Virus record (IMG/VR): IMGVR_UViG_3300010354_000228
Coordinates: 1 to 37,890 of that record
Length of the DNA: 37,890 bases
Reading direction: 5' to 3' (one strand)
Source: a virus
Made by a program: the position numbers and the translations under genes. Of this stretch, positions 36,481 to 37,890 are shown one piece after another (within the stretch, counting starts at the first letter, position 1; every line of letters begins with the position of its first letter). Under the pieces are notes generated by a model. It did no database searches and was not told where the DNA came from. It saw only the letters and a program-made list of their open reading frames with translations.

Positions 36481-37086
36481 ATGAAGAAAGTATTGAATTT
36501 ATTTGCAGGAATTGGGGGCAACAGAAAACATTGGAAAGATGTAGAAGTTACCGCAATAGAATACAATGAGGAGATTGCTAATGTTTATAAGCAATTACAC
36601 CCAAACGACAATGTTATTGTTGCTGATGCACACGAATATTTGGCTAAACATTGGAGAGAGTTTGATTTTATATGGAGTAGCCCACCATGCCAAAGCCACA
36701 GCAAAGTAAGAATGATGGCAAGTAAAAGTGGAAGTTATGATGCAGTAATGCCTGATATGAGATTGTGGGCAGAAATAATCTTTTTACAGAACTTTACAAA
36801 AAATACGGATATAAAGTTTGTGGTGGAAAATGTAAAACCTTACTACGAACCATTTGTAAAACCAACAACTAAACTTGGCAGACACTTATTTTGGGCAAAC
36901 TTTGAAATACCACAAACTGAAATTAAAGACGGACTTACGCACAATGAAAGAGGTAGTTCTGAAAAAGGTTATTTCGACTTGCGACCATATAAAATGAAAC
37001 ATAGAAAAGACCAAATTATTCGTAATTGCGTTGACCCCAATGTTGGAGAGTACGTTCTTCGGTGTGCGTTGGAAAATTGCATGTAA
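36481..37086 (+). CDS. DNA cytosine-C5 methyltransferase 2 (paralogue)
   Basis: 201 residues. NLFAGIGGN is a textbook motif I, SSPPCQSHSKVR contains catalytic Cys70, VVENV carries ENV at 116-118, and GRHLFWANFEIP is the motif VIII-like block. Catalytic positions coincide exactly with methyltransferase 1, so the pair are homologues, though moderately diverged. Like its partner it lacks an evident target-recognition domain. The two may have different sequence specificities. An attC-like repeat precedes it. Confidence 0.87.
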   Translation: MKKVLNLFAGIGGNRKHWKDVEVTAIEYNEEIANVYKQLHPNDNVIVADAHEYLAKHWREFDFIWSSPPCQSHSKVRMMASKSGSYDAVMPDMRLWAEIIFLQNFTKNTDIKFVVENVKPYYEPFVKPTTKLGRHLFWANFEIPQTEIKDGLTHNERGSSEKGYFDLRPYKMKHRKDQIIRNCVDPNVGEYVLRCALENCM

Positions 37087-37113
37087 CTAGCTTATATGCG
37101 CTATAAATACAGA

Positions 37114-37140
37114 CCTATCTAACCGTATTACTCAGATAGG
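37114..37140 (+). other. Short hairpin after the methyltransferase pair
   Basis: CCTATCT/AGATAGG, 7 bp, 13-nt loop, in the 77-nt gap before the nuclease gene. It contains ATCTAAC, which fits RYYYAAC, but there is no matching GTTRRRY nearby, so it is not a complete third attC-like site. No T tail. Confidence 0.35.
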
Positions 37141-37163
37141 GATGAAATCATAAACTAAATTGA

Positions 37164-37472
37164 ATGACATACAAACTATTCACCGAAACACTCAGAGCGT
37201 TCGACATTGAAACGCCAGAAGCAGAGTATAAATTCCACGACAAACGCAAATGGAGATTTGATTACTGCTTTCCACGTCACAAAGTCGCTATTGAGATTGA
37301 GGGCGGTGTATGGACACGAGGACGGCATACACGTGGCTCAGGCTTTGTTAAGGACATGGAGAAATACAACGAAGCGACACGGCTCGGATGGCGTATATTG
37401 CGCTTCACTCCGTCCGATCTCGGAAAAAATGCCACCTATGAATTGATCAGAGAAACATTGTACGGCAAGTAA
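37164..37472 (+). CDS. Small PD-(D/E)xK-type endonuclease (DUF559/VRR-NUC-like)
   Basis: 102 residues. WRFDYCFPRHKVAIEIEGG has the D...ExE arrangement of restriction-endonuclease-fold nucleases, followed by GRHTRGSGFVKDMEKYNEAT and WRILRFTPSDL, the typical Vsr/DUF559 terminal strand. Phage enzymes of this type act as Holliday-junction or mismatch-type nucleases, so it may resolve replication intermediates before packaging. It is convergent with the holin gene, with only 2 nt between stop codons and no terminator visible. Confidence 0.78.
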   Translation: MTYKLFTETLRAFDIETPEAEYKFHDKRKWRFDYCFPRHKVAIEIEGGVWTRGRHTRGSGFVKDMEKYNEATRLGWRILRFTPSDLGKNATYELIRETLYGK

Positions 37473-37474
37473 AA

Positions 37475-37890
37475 TTACTTGTTTATCATTTTATCTAACT
37501 GATCCTGCTTATTCCGACTGCCAATAGATGAACCGAAGTAATAACCAACAACACCCATTGCAATAGTCGTAAGTGATCCGACAATACCTGCAACCAACAT
37601 TTCCTTTTCCTGTGGAATGTCTTTGAATAGAATCGTGTACCACATTACAAAGCACGAACCCAATAACAACAATGCCAATATAGGCTGAATGATCTTGTTA
37701 ATCATTGGTGCTTTGTCAGACGTTGCAATCTGAATCTCACGGTTACGTGCCGAATCCATATCCTTCATCAGCGTTTCTAACTCCGTGTTCTGAGCCGTTG
37801 CCATTGCCTCAATATGGCGGTTCACTTCCTTCTGTACTTCCGCTTTGAACTCTTCCTTTTCCTGCCCCGTAGTGATGAACTTATCCGCTA
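37475..37890 (-). CDS. Putative holin, right-end copy lacking its start
   Basis: 137 codons are visible, open at the right edge; the GTG at 37825 is an internal Val, not the start. It supplies the C-terminal half of the gene begun at 335: hydrophobic segments IIQPILALLLLGSCFVMWYT and MLVAGIVGSLTTIAMGVVGY, then YFGSSIGSRNKQDQLDKMIN. Over the shared part the two copies differ at six bases, with one amino acid change (Ser to Thr in AQN[S/T]ELE), so this is strain variation on the same gene. Confidence 0.7.
   Translation of the reverse strand, partial: ADKFITTGQEKEEFKAEVQKEVNRHIEAMATAQNTELETLMKDMDSARNREIQIATSDKAPMINKIIQPILALLLLGSCFVMWYTILFKDIPQEKEMLVAGIVGSLTTIAMGVVGYYFGSSIGSRNKQDQLDKMINK
37632..37890. 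repeat. Terminal redundancy, right copy
   Basis: Direct repeat of bases 1-259 (253 of 259 identical), lying inside the holin-like gene. Confidence 0.9.

Noticed and set aside
1-37890. CRISPR arrays, integrase, IS transposase, DNA or RNA polymerase genes
   Set aside because: None were seen: no regularly spaced direct repeats, no tyrosine or serine recombinase motifs, no transposase or polymerase motifs in any long frame.

Overview
The window is an essentially complete genome of a small tailed phage, most likely a siphovirus of a Bacteroidota host. Packaging, capsid, portal, tape-measure, tail, replication and lysis genes are all present, and no chromosomal housekeeping gene is visible. Bases 1-259 repeat bases 37632-37890 with only six mismatches, so the contig closes into a circle of about 37.63 kb. 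The holin-like gene spans the junction. A Bacteroidota host is inferred from perfect TTG-N19-TATCTTTG promoters, the absence of Shine-Dalgarno sites, A/C-rich leaders and the look of the structural proteins.

Layout. A divergent control region (about 34448-34638) separates two transcription directions. Leftward (minus strand), genes run almost without gaps from 34447 down to 1 and around the junction. The order is small early genes; an ERF recombinase; an HTH protein; a DUF1376-like replication protein; a primase-helicase; a DnaA-domain-IV-like protein; a phage sigma-like factor; an eight-gene glycosyltransferase/methyltransferase island (22313-27858); small and large terminase; a tail chaperone with a -1 frameshift site; tail completion and tail proteins; the tape measure; prohead protease; scaffold; major capsid; portal; connectors; receptor-binding-like proteins with an SGNH esterase; a metallophosphoesterase; endolysin; and a holin candidate. 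Tail genes therefore precede head genes, and the portal lies far from the terminase. Rightward (plus strand), 34639-37472 carries a 49-aa HTH protein, a GIY-YIG nuclease, a small membrane protein, a degenerate tRNA-like element, two solitary cytosine-C5 methyltransferases each preceded by an integron attC-like inverted repeat, and a small PD-(D/E)xK-type nuclease.

Regulation. Five structural genes are each preceded by the same bipartite element, TAAWCRA-N11/12-GTAAGTTTA, ending only 4-5 nt before the start codon. It resembles the Bacteroidota -7 box joined to a non-canonical upstream box, and it predicts leaderless late mRNAs. The phage-encoded sigma-like protein is the obvious candidate reader. 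The early divergent promoters carry an exact 11-bp inverted operator pair. Three structured RNA elements lie in early intergenic regions.

No integrase, DNA polymerase, RNA polymerase or CRISPR array was seen. The phage probably relies on host polymerases. Its lifestyle is probably lytic, but the HTH/divergent-operator region leaves room for a switch. No gene-free stretch exceeds 300 bases. The longest (34448-34638, 191 nt; 31669-31824, 156 nt; 36358-36480, 123 nt) are described as regulatory or structural elements.
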